A stretch of 64,000 nucleotides of DNA from Brevibacillus sp. GTDB taxonomy: Bacteria > Bacillota > Bacilli > Brevibacillales > Brevibacillaceae. Shown piece by piece: positions 8,178-16,048 of this stretch. The position numbers and the translations under genes are program-made. Within the stretch, counting starts at the first letter, position 1, and each line of letters begins with the position of its first letter. The notes under the pieces were generated by a model. It made no database searches and was not told the origin of the DNA. It saw only the letters and a list, made by a program, of their open reading frames with translations. The stretch lies in contig JACDOF010000002.1 in the NCBI GenBank assembly GCA_017656235.1, positions 124,001 through 188,000 of the forward strand, read 5' to 3'.

Positions 8178-10019
8178 GTGGGGAGAAGAAGCTACTATGG
8201 TATTACCGGTAATGGTCAAACGGCGGCCCTGATTTCTCCGACGCTTTCGGTCGATTGGATGTGCATCCCGCGCTTTGACGGGTTCCCCATCTTTGCAAAA
8301 GCACTCGACCCGCACAGGGGCGGGTGTTTTTCCCTGCGTGTCGACAAGCCGATCCGACCAATCAGCCAGACTTATCTGGGACGGACCAATGTGCTGCGAA
8401 CGGAAGTGAGCGTGGATGCGCTGTCAATCACAGCGGTCGATTACATGCCATGGGGCAGGCCCTTGCTGATTCGGGAACTGTTGGTTTGCAACACGGGGGA
8501 TAAAGCGATTCACTTCCCTGTCCGGTTTGCTGCCGTCCCTACCCGGACCACGGCACGTGCCTACGATAAGGAAGAGGAAGACGGGATCGTCTATGTCAGC
8601 GATGCGGCCAGTGTGCTCGCCTGCCGCACTGAACAGCGGCAGGAGCGGATCGCTCCGGGCGAAACCGTGGAAGTGCGGGTCGTACTGGCTTACGGGAGGA
8701 GCAGGCAGGAGGCCTTGGCGGCACTGGAGTCGGCAGCAGCAGAGACAGCAGATCAGACGGTCAGGACATGGGAAAACTGGATTTCGTCAGCCGCCCCGAT
8801 CCAGCTGGGCAATACCGACTGGGAGGAAGCGTACTACCGCAGTCTTCTGGTGCTCAAACTGCTGTGTAGCGAAGAAACGGGGGCGATTCTGGCCGCCCCG
8901 ACCGCGTCCTTTCCGGCGGTTCCGCACGGTGGGGACAACTGGGATTACCGCTACGTGTGGCTGCGTGACGGTTACTATACGGCCTATACACTGGATGCGT
9001 GCGGGCTGCACGAAGAATCGCGCCGCTTTTATGAATTCGTCTTCACGCTGCAGGAACCAGACGGAAGCTGGAGGCAGCCGCTTTACACGATTGATGGCGG
9101 CAATCCCAGCGAGATGATCATTTCTGATCTCACCGGCCCCAACGGCGAGCGGCCAATACGTTTCGGCAACGAGGCCGCCAACCAGCTGCAGTTGGACAAC
9201 AATGGCAATATCGTACACGGCGTCTGGTTTCACTATCGCCAGACCCGTGACAGGGCATTTTTGCTAAGGTACTGGCCGCAGATCAAGCTGGCTGTCGAGT
9301 GGCTGATAAAGAACTGGAACCAGCCGGAAAACGGCATCTGGGAAATCCGTGAGCGGCTGGATCACTGGCTTCACGGAAAGGCGATGTGCTTCGCCTGCTT
9401 TGAAGCCGGGGCCGATATTGCTCTCACCCTGGGCTACAAGGAACTGTCGGATCGCTGGCGAGAGATGGCGGATCGGGTGAAGCGGCAGATTGAGGAGTGC
9501 GCCTGGAACGAACGGCGACAAGCCTTTTTGCAATCATACAGTGACGATGCTCCTTTGGACATTTCCGTTCTGGCCCTGGTGTTTTACGGCATCGTCGATG
9601 CGGCTGACGAGCGAATGGTCAAAACCGTGCAGAAAATGGAACAGCCGCTGGTGCGTCCGCTTCAGCCGACGGTCGGCTACACCACTGCGGACCCGTATGC
9701 TGGTTTGGAAAAAGGGGGCCTCAACATCGACGGGGGAATTGCCCGCTACGATTACGCGCATGTCCCGTTTTACCTGCCGACAATTTGGCTGGCTCGCTAT
9801 TACCTGTTCGCAGGCAATCGGCAGCGGGCCAAGGAATTGATCGACACCTGCATCGCATGTTCCACCAGTTTGTACCTGATGGCCGAGCACTTTGATCCGC
9901 GGACCAGGCAGCAGTGGGGCAACTTCCCCCAGGCATTCAGCCACGAAGAGTTGGCCCGCATCCTGCTGGAATGGCATCTGCTGCAGGAGGGAAGTTCAGT
10001 CTGGCTGCCAACGTTCTGA
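8178..10019 (+). CDS. GH15 glucoamylase-like glycoside hydrolase, cytoplasmic
   Basis: 613 aa with no signal peptide, so it should act on imported sugars. The N-terminal beta-sandwich region opens with the family's 'GITGNGQTAALISPTLSVDWMCIPRFD'. The (alpha/alpha)6 barrel has 'PHGGDNWDYRYVWLRDGYY' (residues 249-267). The likely catalytic acid is Glu389 in 'GIWEIRE' and the likely base is Glu570 in 'LMAEHFDP', followed by 'NFPQAFSH'. The GTG start has AGAGGTGG at 7 nt. It is 31 bp after the binding protein, last of the operon. It may act as a glucoamylase, glucodextranase or trehalase; these cannot be told apart here. Confidence 0.88.
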   Translation: MGRRSYYGITGNGQTAALISPTLSVDWMCIPRFDGFPIFAKALDPHRGGCFSLRVDKPIRPISQTYLGRTNVLRTEVSVDALSITAVDYMPWGRPLLIRELLVCNTGDKAIHFPVRFAAVPTRTTARAYDKEEEDGIVYVSDAASVLACRTEQRQERIAPGETVEVRVVLAYGRSRQEALAALESAAAETADQTVRTWENWISSAAPIQLGNTDWEEAYYRSLLVLKLLCSEETGAILAAPTASFPAVPHGGDNWDYRYVWLRDGYYTAYTLDACGLHEESRRFYEFVFTLQEPDGSWRQPLYTIDGGNPSEMIISDLTGPNGERPIRFGNEAANQLQLDNNGNIVHGVWFHYRQTRDRAFLLRYWPQIKLAVEWLIKNWNQPENGIWEIRERLDHWLHGKAMCFACFEAGADIALTLGYKELSDRWREMADRVKRQIEECAWNERRQAFLQSYSDDAPLDISVLALVFYGIVDAADERMVKTVQKMEQPLVRPLQPTVGYTTADPYAGLEKGGLNIDGGIARYDYAHVPFYLPTIWLARYYLFAGNRQRAKELIDTCIACSTSLYLMAEHFDPRTRQQWGNFPQAFSHEELARILLEWHLLQEGSSVWLPTF

Positions 10020-10106
10020 CCAACTTCGACCCGTGCTCACGAAAGCCGCATGATACGGCATTTCTCCAATGTCACCAATTCGTATCGAATCCCTTTTGCC
10101 GCTTTA

Positions 10107-10115
10107 TGCTATACT
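10107..10115 (+). promoter_or_regulatory. Extended -10 promoter element of hemQ
   Basis: TGCTATACT: an extended -10 (TG-N-TATACT). The -35 region is poor. It lies about 78 bp before hemQ in a 173-bp gap otherwise without recognisable features. Confidence 0.5.
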
Positions 10116-10192
10116 GAGGGTGGTGTCTGGCCTGTACATCATTGGGAAATGAACTGACGGGCATAAAGACGGAACAAAGGAGTTGGTTAGGC

Positions 10193-10945
10193 ATGGCAGA
10201 AAATGAAGCGCTGCTTACGCTGGAAGGGTGGTTCTCGTACCACGATTTCCGCACGATCAACTGGGAAAAGTGGAAGGCGGCCGCCATCGAACAGAGACAG
10301 GCAGCCCTGAACGAACTGCTCGACTTGATGAAACAGTGGGATGAGAATCAGGCGGCGGGAAAAGGGAGTACAGCCACCTATGCAATGCTTGGTCACAAGG
10401 CGGATCTGGGCTTCATGTTCCTGCGCGAGACGATGCAGGAACTGCAAGAGGTCAAGACGGCGTTTAACAAGACGAGGTTTGCCGACTATACCCACTCTGA
10501 CTACTCCTACATTTCGGTGGTGGAGCTGAGCAACTACGTCAACAATCCGGGTGAGGACCCGCTGGCCAATCCGCACGTGCGGGAGCGGCTGTTCCCCACG
10601 CTGCCCAAATGGCAGCACTTCTGCTTCTACCCGATGAACAAGAAGCGCAGCGGTGAGGACAACTGGTACATGCTGACGATGGAGCAGCGGCGCGAGCTGA
10701 TGAGGGCCCACGGCATGACCGGTCGCAAATACGCCGGCAAGATCAAGCAAATCATCGGGGGATCAATTGGATTCGACGATTGGGAGTGGGGGGTTACCTT
10801 GTTTGCCCATGACCCGCTTGATCTGAAGCGGATTGTTACCGAGATGCGCTTCGACGAAGTGAGCGCCCGATACGGGGAGTTTGGTCCCTTCCTCATCGGC
10901 AATCTGCTTACGGAAGATTCGCTGCAGCAGCTCCTGCAGGTGTAA
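10193..10945 (+). CDS. hemQ: Coproheme decarboxylase (chlorite dismutase-like)
   Basis: Last enzyme of the Gram-positive coproporphyrin-dependent haem pathway; it converts coproheme III to protohaem by two oxidative decarboxylations. The 250-aa protein is colinear with Bacillales HemQ: the catalytic Tyr is Tyr146 in 'FCFYPMNKKR' and the proximal haem His is His173 in 'RAHGMTGR'; a conserved 'WEWGVTLFAHDPLDLK' lies in the second ferredoxin-like half. The ATG has AAAGGAG at 10 nt. It is a single-gene unit with its own promoter and terminator. Confidence 0.95.
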   Translation: MAENEALLTLEGWFSYHDFRTINWEKWKAAAIEQRQAALNELLDLMKQWDENQAAGKGSTATYAMLGHKADLGFMFLRETMQELQEVKTAFNKTRFADYTHSDYSYISVVELSNYVNNPGEDPLANPHVRERLFPTLPKWQHFCFYPMNKKRSGEDNWYMLTMEQRRELMRAHGMTGRKYAGKIKQIIGGSIGFDDWEWGVTLFAHDPLDLKRIVTEMRFDEVSARYGEFGPFLIGNLLTEDSLQQLLQV

Positions 10946-10959
10946 AGAAAGCGTCGACC

Positions 10960-11008
10960 AAAAGCAGCTTTCAGGTGATCCGTGGATCAGGCGAAAGCTG
11001 CTTTTTCT
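10960..11008 (+). terminator. Rho-independent terminator of hemQ
   Basis: AAAAGCAGCTTTC (10960-10972) pairs with GAAAGCTGCTTTT (10993-11005), followed by T-rich sequence. Strong 13-bp stem. Confidence 0.9.
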
Positions 11009-11066
11009 TTGTCAGCTTTGGGGAAGCAAACATTCCTGCCTTTACACCTTCAGTACCGCGTTTCCC

Positions 11067-11288
11067 TTAATCTCTTCGGATAATCAGGTAGACGATCAGC
11101 CCCATGACGGGAAAGATCAAGGTCGCCACCAGGACGATCAGCGCATACTCCTTGCTGTTACCTTTTCGCAGCGCATCGCGGTAGGCCCAGATGCTCGTCA
11201 CAATGTTCAGAACAAACAAGGCCAGAAGAAAGAAGAGCCAAAAGAGAATCAGGCCGAAGCCAAATCCGAAAAACTCCAGTCCATTCAT
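11067..11288 (-). CDS. Small membrane protein with PLDc_N-like two-helix domain
   Basis: 73 aa with two hydrophobic segments (about residues 8-32 and 48-68) separated by 'SIWAYRDALRKGNSKEYALI'. The second segment ends 'PVMGLIVYLIIRRD', which resembles the PLDc_N (phospholipase D N-terminal) family of small membrane proteins, also found as stand-alone products. AGGTG lies about 8 nt before the ATG. Function unknown. Confidence 0.65.
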   Translation of the reverse strand: MNGLEFFGFGFGLILFWLFFLLALFVLNIVTSIWAYRDALRKGNSKEYALIVLVATLIFPVMGLIVYLIIRRD

Positions 11289-11415
11289 CTGTTTTCACCT
11301 GCTTACGTGTTTTTTTTTCTTCTACGGCGGATCACATATCACCTATTATAAAGGAAGCAAGCCAATTTGTTCGACCAAACTTTTCCCCCTTCATTTTCCA
11401 TGAGTGCAGCATACA

Positions 11416-11445
11416 TTGACAATCCAAATCAGAACCCTCTATAAT
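11416..11445 (+). promoter_or_regulatory. Consensus sigma-A promoter of the ilv T-box operon
   Basis: TTGACA (11416-11421), 18-bp spacer, TATAAT (11440-11445): both hexamers match consensus exactly. It starts the T-box leader transcript. Confidence 0.9.
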
Positions 11446-11451
11446 CCGTGA

Positions 11452-11812
11452 TAACAAGGTTGAGTTCTGTCCGGCGCTGTGCGGAAACGGCCGGAGAGCA
11501 AGACGTGAAAAGCGCAGAAGAGGACGAGTAGAAGGGTAGTCTGGCGCAAAGAGAGCCGTCCCACAGGCTGCAAGGACGGCCGCCATTCCCTTTGAAAATC
11601 ACCTCGGAGCTTCGCTGTTGAAACAGCCGCCCATTGGGGTGACTGGAGTAGATGGCGGCGGCTGCATCCCCGTTAACGGATGGGAGTCCGCACAGCGGAC
11701 TCACTGAGCCTGTCTGTCGCGAGACGGCGGGGAAGCCGGGTGGTACCGCAATTCGTTTGCCCTGGCAAGCATGTGCTGCGAGCATCTGCTTGCCAGGGCT
11801 TCGTTTGTTAGG
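11452..11812 (+). promoter_or_regulatory. T-box riboswitch, isoleucine-specific (AUC specifier)
   Basis: Leader RNA that senses uncharged tRNA-Ile. The stem I signature GGACGAGTAG is at 11522-11531; the apical part includes AGAGAGCC and a GCCGTCC/GGACGGC stem. The specifier loop reads GAAAATCACCTC, with ATC at 11598-11600 as the likely specifier codon. The T-box bulge sequence GCCGGGTGGTACCGCA is at 11735-11750. The terminator stem is CCCTGGCAAGCA (11760-11771) with TGCTTGCCAGGG (11787-11798), followed by a T-rich tract. Low isoleucine should favour antitermination and expression of the ACT-protein gene and ilvA. Confidence 0.93.
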
Positions 11813-11866
11813 TTGGCCGGGCCCGATGGGGACGAGACAGATACATTCGTGAAAGGAGTATGGGAG

Positions 11867-12133
11867 ATGAGACAGACACTTCGCATGCTGGTGCACAACC
11901 ATCCCGGCGTGCTGGCCAAAGTGGCTGGTTTGTATGCGGGACGCGGCGTGAACATCGAAGGATTTACCGTTCACCCCGTTAAAGGCTCCGACCTGTCCCG
12001 GATGGTTATCGAGACAAGCTGCGAAAACGAAGTTTTTGCCCAGATCGTTGAGGAATTGAAGCTGCTGAAAGAAGTTGTCCAAGTGGAACGAGAAGAGGAA
12101 AAAGAGGAAGAGTCGAAAGAAGAGAAAGATTGA
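11867..12133 (+). CDS. Stand-alone ACT-domain protein, acetolactate synthase small-subunit-like
   Basis: 88 aa. Residues 1-70 form one ACT domain of the IlvN/IlvH type ('LRMLVHNHPGVLAKVAGLYAGRGVNIEGFTV', 'DLSRMVIET'). The C-terminal 18 residues are almost all E, K and D. The second domain of IlvH is absent, so the protein resembles short IlvN/IlvM subunits. AAAGGAG precedes the ATG by 8 nt. It lies directly after an Ile T-box and 22 bp before ilvA, with no large subunit (ilvB) nearby. It may regulate a distant acetolactate synthase or work with IlvA. Confidence 0.8.
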   Translation: MRQTLRMLVHNHPGVLAKVAGLYAGRGVNIEGFTVHPVKGSDLSRMVIETSCENEVFAQIVEELKLLKEVVQVEREEEKEEESKEEKD

Positions 12134-12155
12134 CCTGGTATGGAGGCAGCAAACG

Positions 12156-13403
12156 ATGAACCCGTTAACCATGGAAGAAATTATGGTCGCCAATTATGTG
12201 GTCAAGGACGTCATCTGCAAAACACCGCTGCAGCGCAATCCGCTGTTGTCGGAGCGTTACAACTGCAATCTGTACCTGAAGCGGGAGGATTTGCAGGTGG
12301 TTCGTTCCTTTAAAATCAGGGGAGCGTACAACTTCATTCGCAGTTTGCCGGAGGATGCGTTGAGCCGGGGGGTGGTCTGCGCAAGCGCAGGCAATCACGC
12401 GCAGGGAGTGGCCTACTCCTGCCGGCTGCTCAAGATCAGAGGAAAAATCTTTATGCCGGCCACCACGCCCCGGCAAAAGGTTTCGCAGGTGAAACTGTTT
12501 GGCGGCGATTTTGTAGAAGTCATTCTCACCGGTGATACGTTTGACGATGCATTTGCGGAAGCAATGCGGTGCGGTACTCGGGAAAACATGACGTTTGTCC
12601 ATCCGTTTGATGATCGGCGCATCATTGCCGGACAAGGGACAGTCGGAACGGAGATCATGAACGAGATGCCCGAAGAACCGGATTACGTCTTTGTCAGCAT
12701 CGGCGGCGGCGGATTGGCATCCGGAATCGGTACGTACATCAAAGGAATCAGTCCGGCAACGCGCATCATTGGGGTGGAACCGGGCGGAGCACCTTCGATG
12801 AAGCAGTCGCTGGAGAGGGGAGAAGTGGTAACCCTTGACAACATTGACAAGTTTGTCGATGGAGCGGCCGTAAAACAGGTTGGTCAGTTAACCTGGCAGA
12901 TCTGCCAGACGGTGCTGGATGAAATCGTCCTCGTGCCGGAAGGGAAAGTGTGCACCACCATTCTGGAGCTGTACAACGAAAACGCGATCGTGGCCGAACC
13001 TGCGGGAGCACTTCCGATAGCCGCGCTTGATTTCTATCGTGACCAGATCGAGGGGAAAAATGTTGTCTGCGTACTCAGCGGCGGCAACAATGACATCGAC
13101 CGGATGCAGGAAATCAAGGAACGGTCACTGATCTACGAAGGACTGAAGCACTACTTCATCATCAACTTTCCACAACGTGCCGGTGCGCTGAGAGAGTTCA
13201 TCGACCGCGTGCTCGGACCGGAAGACGATATTACCCGCTTTGAATACACCAAAAACAACAATAAAGAGAACGGGCCGGCACTGGTTGGCATCGAACTCAA
13301 GCAGAAAGAGGACTACCGGCCGCTGATCGAGCGGATGGAGCGCAATGGCATAGATTATCTGGAAGTGAACAAACATCCGTCATTGTTTAACTTTTTGGTA
13401 TGA
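12156..13403 (+). CDS. ilvA: Threonine dehydratase (deaminase), biosynthetic
   Basis: PLP enzyme converting threonine to 2-oxobutanoate, the first step of isoleucine synthesis. 415 aa: catalytic fold-type II domain with the PLP lysine Lys53 in 'RSFKIRGA', the Asn loop 'SAGNHAQG', the phosphate-binding 'SIGGGGLASG', then a C-terminal ACT-like regulatory region ('HYFIINFPQRAGALREFIDRVLGPEDDITRFEYTK'). It has one such domain, as in Bacillus IlvA, not two as in E. coli. The ATG at 12156 has GGAGGC upstream; earlier in-frame ATGs lie inside the preceding gene. Confidence 0.95.
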   Translation: MNPLTMEEIMVANYVVKDVICKTPLQRNPLLSERYNCNLYLKREDLQVVRSFKIRGAYNFIRSLPEDALSRGVVCASAGNHAQGVAYSCRLLKIRGKIFMPATTPRQKVSQVKLFGGDFVEVILTGDTFDDAFAEAMRCGTRENMTFVHPFDDRRIIAGQGTVGTEIMNEMPEEPDYVFVSIGGGGLASGIGTYIKGISPATRIIGVEPGGAPSMKQSLERGEVVTLDNIDKFVDGAAVKQVGQLTWQICQTVLDEIVLVPEGKVCTTILELYNENAIVAEPAGALPIAALDFYRDQIEGKNVVCVLSGGNNDIDRMQEIKERSLIYEGLKHYFIINFPQRAGALREFIDRVLGPEDDITRFEYTKNNNKENGPALVGIELKQKEDYRPLIERMERNGIDYLEVNKHPSLFNFLV

Positions 13404-13418
13404 CCAAGTGAGATTTTG

Positions 13419-13461
13419 AAAGACAGCAAGGATCACATCTGTGGATCGGCTGTCTTTTTTT
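13419..13461. terminator. Terminator after ilvA, between convergent genes
   Basis: AAAGACAGC (13419-13427) pairs with GCTGTCTTT (13449-13457), followed by a T-run on the plus strand. An inner GATC-based pairing extends the structure. It overlaps the end of the minus-strand gene, so it may serve both directions weakly. Confidence 0.85.
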
Positions 13462-13723
13462 CATCCGGATCGATTGAGCTGCTCACGTTCAGGATTTGTT
13501 GGCAAAACGTGCTGTAGTCGGGAACAGAATCCAGGTCATATGCGTAAACAGCCTGGATGATTTTTTCAGTCAAATGTTGTTCCAAGTCAAGTCGTTCATC
13601 TGCTTTTGCCCGTCGGCATACTTTTTGAATTAGCGGCTGAAACAGATCCACGATTTGCTTCATGGAGCGCTTGTCACCGTTTTTTGCCCTTATCACCAAA
13701 TCATACAGATCAACATTTGACAT
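13433..13723 (-). CDS. rsoA: RsoA-like sigma-factor co-subunit (region 2-like / HTH_16)
   Basis: 96 aa. 'DLYDLVIRAKNGDKRSMKQIVDLFQPLIQKVCRRA' and 'RLDLEQHLTEKIIQAVYAYDL' match the HTH_16/sigma-region-2-like family that includes Bacillus subtilis RsoA (YvrHa). In that organism RsoA and SigO (YvrI) together form one functional sigma factor. This gene overlaps the 3' end of the SigO-like gene by 14 bp, the arrangement expected for a partner made with it. The assignment rests on motif likeness and neighbourhood. Confidence 0.65.
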   Translation of the reverse strand: MSNVDLYDLVIRAKNGDKRSMKQIVDLFQPLIQKVCRRAKADERLDLEQHLTEKIIQAVYAYDLDSVPDYSTFCQQILNVSSSIDPDEKKTADPQM

Positions 13724-14354
13724 CCCTGTTTGCGCACCTCTTCCCGGATGGCGTGAAGGCTTTTCGCATCTTCCGTAATGCTGCGAGACGTGTTTTGGTA
13801 ATGGCTTGTTGGGAAATACCCATTAAACGGGCGATGTCGGTATCCAAGGCGCAAGCGGAATAGGCCAGGGTAACGACCACTTTTTGTTTTTGCGTAAGCT
13901 GGCTAAAGGCAGCATACAATCTCTCGTCCTCGATGGAAGACAGAAACTGCTTTGGGTCATAAAACACCGGCTCGGTTACCGACGGTGCGGAAAGATGATA
14001 CAACAACTCGCCCAAGGAGATATCGCCTTCCTCATTCAGAGGAATGTCAAATACCAACCTGTACCGGTGCTCGTCCCGGCGTCTCTTTCGATGAAAATCG
14101 ATGTTTGCATAGGTAATCAATGATTGGAGGTATTTGGTAAACCGGAAGCGGAAGAAGAATCTTTTGAAAGAACTCTCTAATTCCAGGCGGTTTTCTTCTG
14201 TCGGTTCCATTAGGTATTTGCCTAATGCATCTACATGAGCACGATTCTCAAAGAAACGTTGGACGATGGGATGTTCAAACAGTTTGGAGTGCTGTTCCCG
14301 ATAATGACGGTACCAGGCTTCTTCGCTATTGCGGGAACAATGAGGATGCCTCAT
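13710..14354 (-). CDS. sigO: SigO-like sigma-70 family subunit (region 4 type)
   Basis: 214 aa. The C-terminal 60 residues are a sigma region 4 ('LTQKQKVVVTLAYSACALDTDIARLMGISQQAITKTRLAALRK'). The N-terminal half ('HPIVQRFFENRAHVDALGKYLMEPTEENRLELESSF', 'RFTKYLQSLITYANIDF') lacks a canonical region 2, as in SigO. The ATG at 14354 has GGAGTGAT 7 nt upstream; the longer frame lacks such a site. With the overlapping RsoA-like gene it forms a split sigma factor. No anti-sigma gene is adjacent. Confidence 0.65.
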   Translation of the reverse strand: MRHPHCSRNSEEAWYRHYREQHSKLFEHPIVQRFFENRAHVDALGKYLMEPTEENRLELESSFKRFFFRFRFTKYLQSLITYANIDFHRKRRRDEHRYRLVFDIPLNEEGDISLGELLYHLSAPSVTEPVFYDPKQFLSSIEDERLYAAFSQLTQKQKVVVTLAYSACALDTDIARLMGISQQAITKTRLAALRKMRKAFTPSGKRCANRDVKC

Positions 14355-14496
14355 GGGGAGATCACTCCTTGCACGCGAACTGGCCTCTGGCTGGCATAGT
14401 GAGAGGAATGGTCGTCTGCACAATGCTTCAGGAAACGTATGTTCTCGGAGTGAAACAAATGGAGGCTGTCATCAAATGGAATCATTTACCATTATA

Positions 14497-14508
14497 GAAC
14501 GAGCGTTC
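14497..14508. promoter_or_regulatory. LexA/DinR-like box (GAACGAGCGTTC)
   Basis: Matches the Bacillus LexA consensus GAAC-N4-GTTC exactly. It lies just after a candidate CTGTCA-N18-CATTAT promoter (14466-14495) and before a 21-codon ORF and a lipoprotein gene. Chance occurrence is possible. Confidence 0.35.
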
Positions 14509-14527
14509 CTGTATGGGAGTGAAAATC

Positions 14528-14593
14528 ATGTTACTTTTGCGAAAAAAACCTGTAATGGAACGTTTTGGTGCGTGGGTGCGTCTTATTGATTAG
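14528..14593 (+). CDS. Candidate 21-aa peptide downstream of the LexA-like box
   Basis: ATG with GGGAGTG about 7 nt upstream; the frame of 21 codons encodes MLLLRKKPVMERFGAWVRLI-D, basic and weakly amphipathic. I do not recognise it. It lies in the 279-bp gap between the divergent SigO-like gene and the lipoprotein gene. Confidence 0.2.
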   Translation: MLLLRKKPVMERFGAWVRLID

Positions 14594-14633
14594 GTCAGAT
14601 CACCAGCATAGGAAACGGAGGCTGTTGTCACGG

Positions 14634-15092
14634 ATGAGAGAGATGTTTTTGCGTGTTTTTTTGCTGATTCTGTTGGCCGTTGGTTCAGCTGCCTGTGAAT
14701 CGTCCGACACTACCGCCAGTGAGGCTGTACACCAGGAATGGGAGCAGGTTTCCCGGGACTATCGGGTGAGCGGCGAGGTTGTTCAGGTAATGGCGGAAAA
14801 CGATCAGATCATCGGTTTTTCGATCAAGGTGGATCAGAATCTGAAGACCGAGAACAATCCGGCGGACTTCGATTTTGTGGGTCAGACGCTTGACGTGCGC
14901 CTGGTCTCAGCGCTGACACACACCGATTCACTGAAGGAAAACGTGAAGATGATCACAACCATCGCCCAATTTGCAGATGAAAACGGCAAGGTGTTTTATG
15001 CAGCGCAGCCGGAACGAACTTTCCTTCAAGAAGGCGGCGCTTATGTGGATCTGCTTGGCAGCAAAGCGTCCGACGAAGCAGTCAGTCCTTGA
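14634..15092 (+). CDS. Hypothetical lipoprotein
   Basis: 152 aa. The signal peptide (residues 5-20) ends in SAAC with Cys21 as the likely lipid anchor. The mature part is polar and probably beta-rich ('VSGEVVQVMAENDQIIGFSIKVDQNL', 'GQTLDVRLVSA'). I do not recognise a family; the beta-strand pattern could be a small OB- or PepSY-like fold. The ATG at 14634 has GGAGG 12 nt upstream, somewhat far; a TTG three codons earlier is the alternative. Confidence 0.7.
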   Translation: MREMFLRVFLLILLAVGSAACESSDTTASEAVHQEWEQVSRDYRVSGEVVQVMAENDQIIGFSIKVDQNLKTENNPADFDFVGQTLDVRLVSALTHTDSLKENVKMITTIAQFADENGKVFYAAQPERTFLQEGGAYVDLLGSKASDEAVSP

Positions 15093-15101
15093 GTATGCAA
15101 T

Positions 15102-15130
15102 GAGGCGAAACGGGGCCCCCGCTTCGCCTC
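15102..15130. terminator. Hairpin between convergent genes
   Basis: Perfect 8-bp stem GAGGCGAA (15102-15109) / TTCGCCTC (15123-15130) around a GC-rich loop. No T-run follows on either strand, so it may be a weak terminator or RNA-stabilising hairpin. Confidence 0.45.
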
Positions 15131-15143
15131 TGGTGTGTAGGGG

Positions 15144-15899
15144 TTAGAACAGCTTTTTGTTCGGATCGGTTTCGCGGGACACATTGAGGTCAACGACCAG
15201 ACACTCATTGTTGTATTTCACATGTACGTTACCAGCGTATTGGCGCATGTCCGCTTTCGAATACGAGGTGTCGTCCAGATCCAGATAGTTGATGGAAGCT
15301 GTGGAAGTACACGAAGTCGTGTAACAGCTTGTCCCATACGATTTTCCAGAACTGCACTGGTATTGGGCAACCCACATGTTCGCCCTTTCTCCAACAGCTT
15401 CGTCCAATTGTTTGGCGACGGCGCCCTGGCTGCCGGCGCTGCAGTAGATTCCTGCCCAGTAGGCGGTGGAAGAATTCATTTTGGCCACCCACGCCTTGAC
15501 GTATTCCACCATGGCGTCCGAGTGGAGGTTGCCTCCCTCCACGTCGAGGTAAATAATACTCAAGCTTGGTGCACCTATATCAGAAGCGAACTGGGCTGCT
15601 TCAAGCGCGTCGGATTCACCCAATGTTTTGGCATTGGAAGTCGTCGGCGCATTGCAGTTGGACGGCTGCGTTTGCCGGCCGACATAGATATACGCCAGTT
15701 TGTACCCGATTTGCTTGTACTCGTCGTGCCGCTGCTTGGTAAAGCTGATCGCCTTGCGAGTGCTTGCATCCCTGTCACTGCTCAGGTAGCACGGACCTCC
15801 CAGATAAAAACCGTACCACCAGAATGGAGTACCATTCCACATGTTCTCCGCCGTTGATTTTGAAATCGCCGGAGCCTTGTCGAATCCTTGATAAGACAT
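15144..15899 (-). CDS. DUF1906 glycoside-hydrolase-like protein
   Basis: 251 aa. 'YQGFDKAPAIS', 'WWYGFYLGG', 'KLAYIYVGRQ', 'IIYLDVEGG', 'YWAGIYCSAGSQG' and 'MWVAQYQC' follow the strand order of the DUF1906/Rv2525c-like TIM-barrel family, related to GH25 lysozyme-like folds. Acidic residues in 'YLDVEGG' would be at the active site. No signal peptide is visible. Six Cys residues are present, with four clustered in 'QCSSGKSYGTSCYTTSCTST', perhaps disulfide-linked if exported. AGGGGG precedes the ATG. It follows a 48-aa gene by 2 bp. Confidence 0.75.
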   Translation of the reverse strand: MSYQGFDKAPAISKSTAENMWNGTPFWWYGFYLGGPCYLSSDRDASTRKAISFTKQRHDEYKQIGYKLAYIYVGRQTQPSNCNAPTTSNAKTLGESDALEAAQFASDIGAPSLSIIYLDVEGGNLHSDAMVEYVKAWVAKMNSSTAYWAGIYCSAGSQGAVAKQLDEAVGERANMWVAQYQCSSGKSYGTSCYTTSCTSTASINYLDLDDTSYSKADMRQYAGNVHVKYNNECLVVDLNVSRETDPNKKLF

Positions 15900-15901
15900 G
15901 G

Positions 15902-16048
15902 CTACTTAACCCCCTGTTCCTTTTTCGGATGGCTGCGATCTTTTTCTTCCTGCATCAGGTCTTCGTACTTTTTGGCCTTGTCCTTCCACTCCAGGAAAAC
16001 TTCCAGCGGAACAACGACGTGGTCTTGGGAACGCTGTTCAAAGATCAT
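15902..16048 (-). CDS. Hypothetical 48-aa protein upstream of the DUF1906 gene
   Basis: Starts at an ATG with a strong AGGAGGG 6 nt upstream; product MIFEQRSQDHVVVPLEVFLEW..., ending in a charged K/E/D-rich helix ('KDKAKKYEDLMQEEKDRSHPKK'). It ends 2 bp before the DUF1906 gene, so the two are probably co-translated. Not recognised. Confidence 0.6.
   Translation of the reverse strand: MIFEQRSQDHVVVPLEVFLEWKDKAKKYEDLMQEEKDRSHPKKEQGVK

Noticed and set aside
14225-14497. 90-codon plus-strand frame over the start of the SigO-like gene
   Set aside because: Opposite a gene with clear sigma region 4, no ribosome binding site, and the product lacks any motif.
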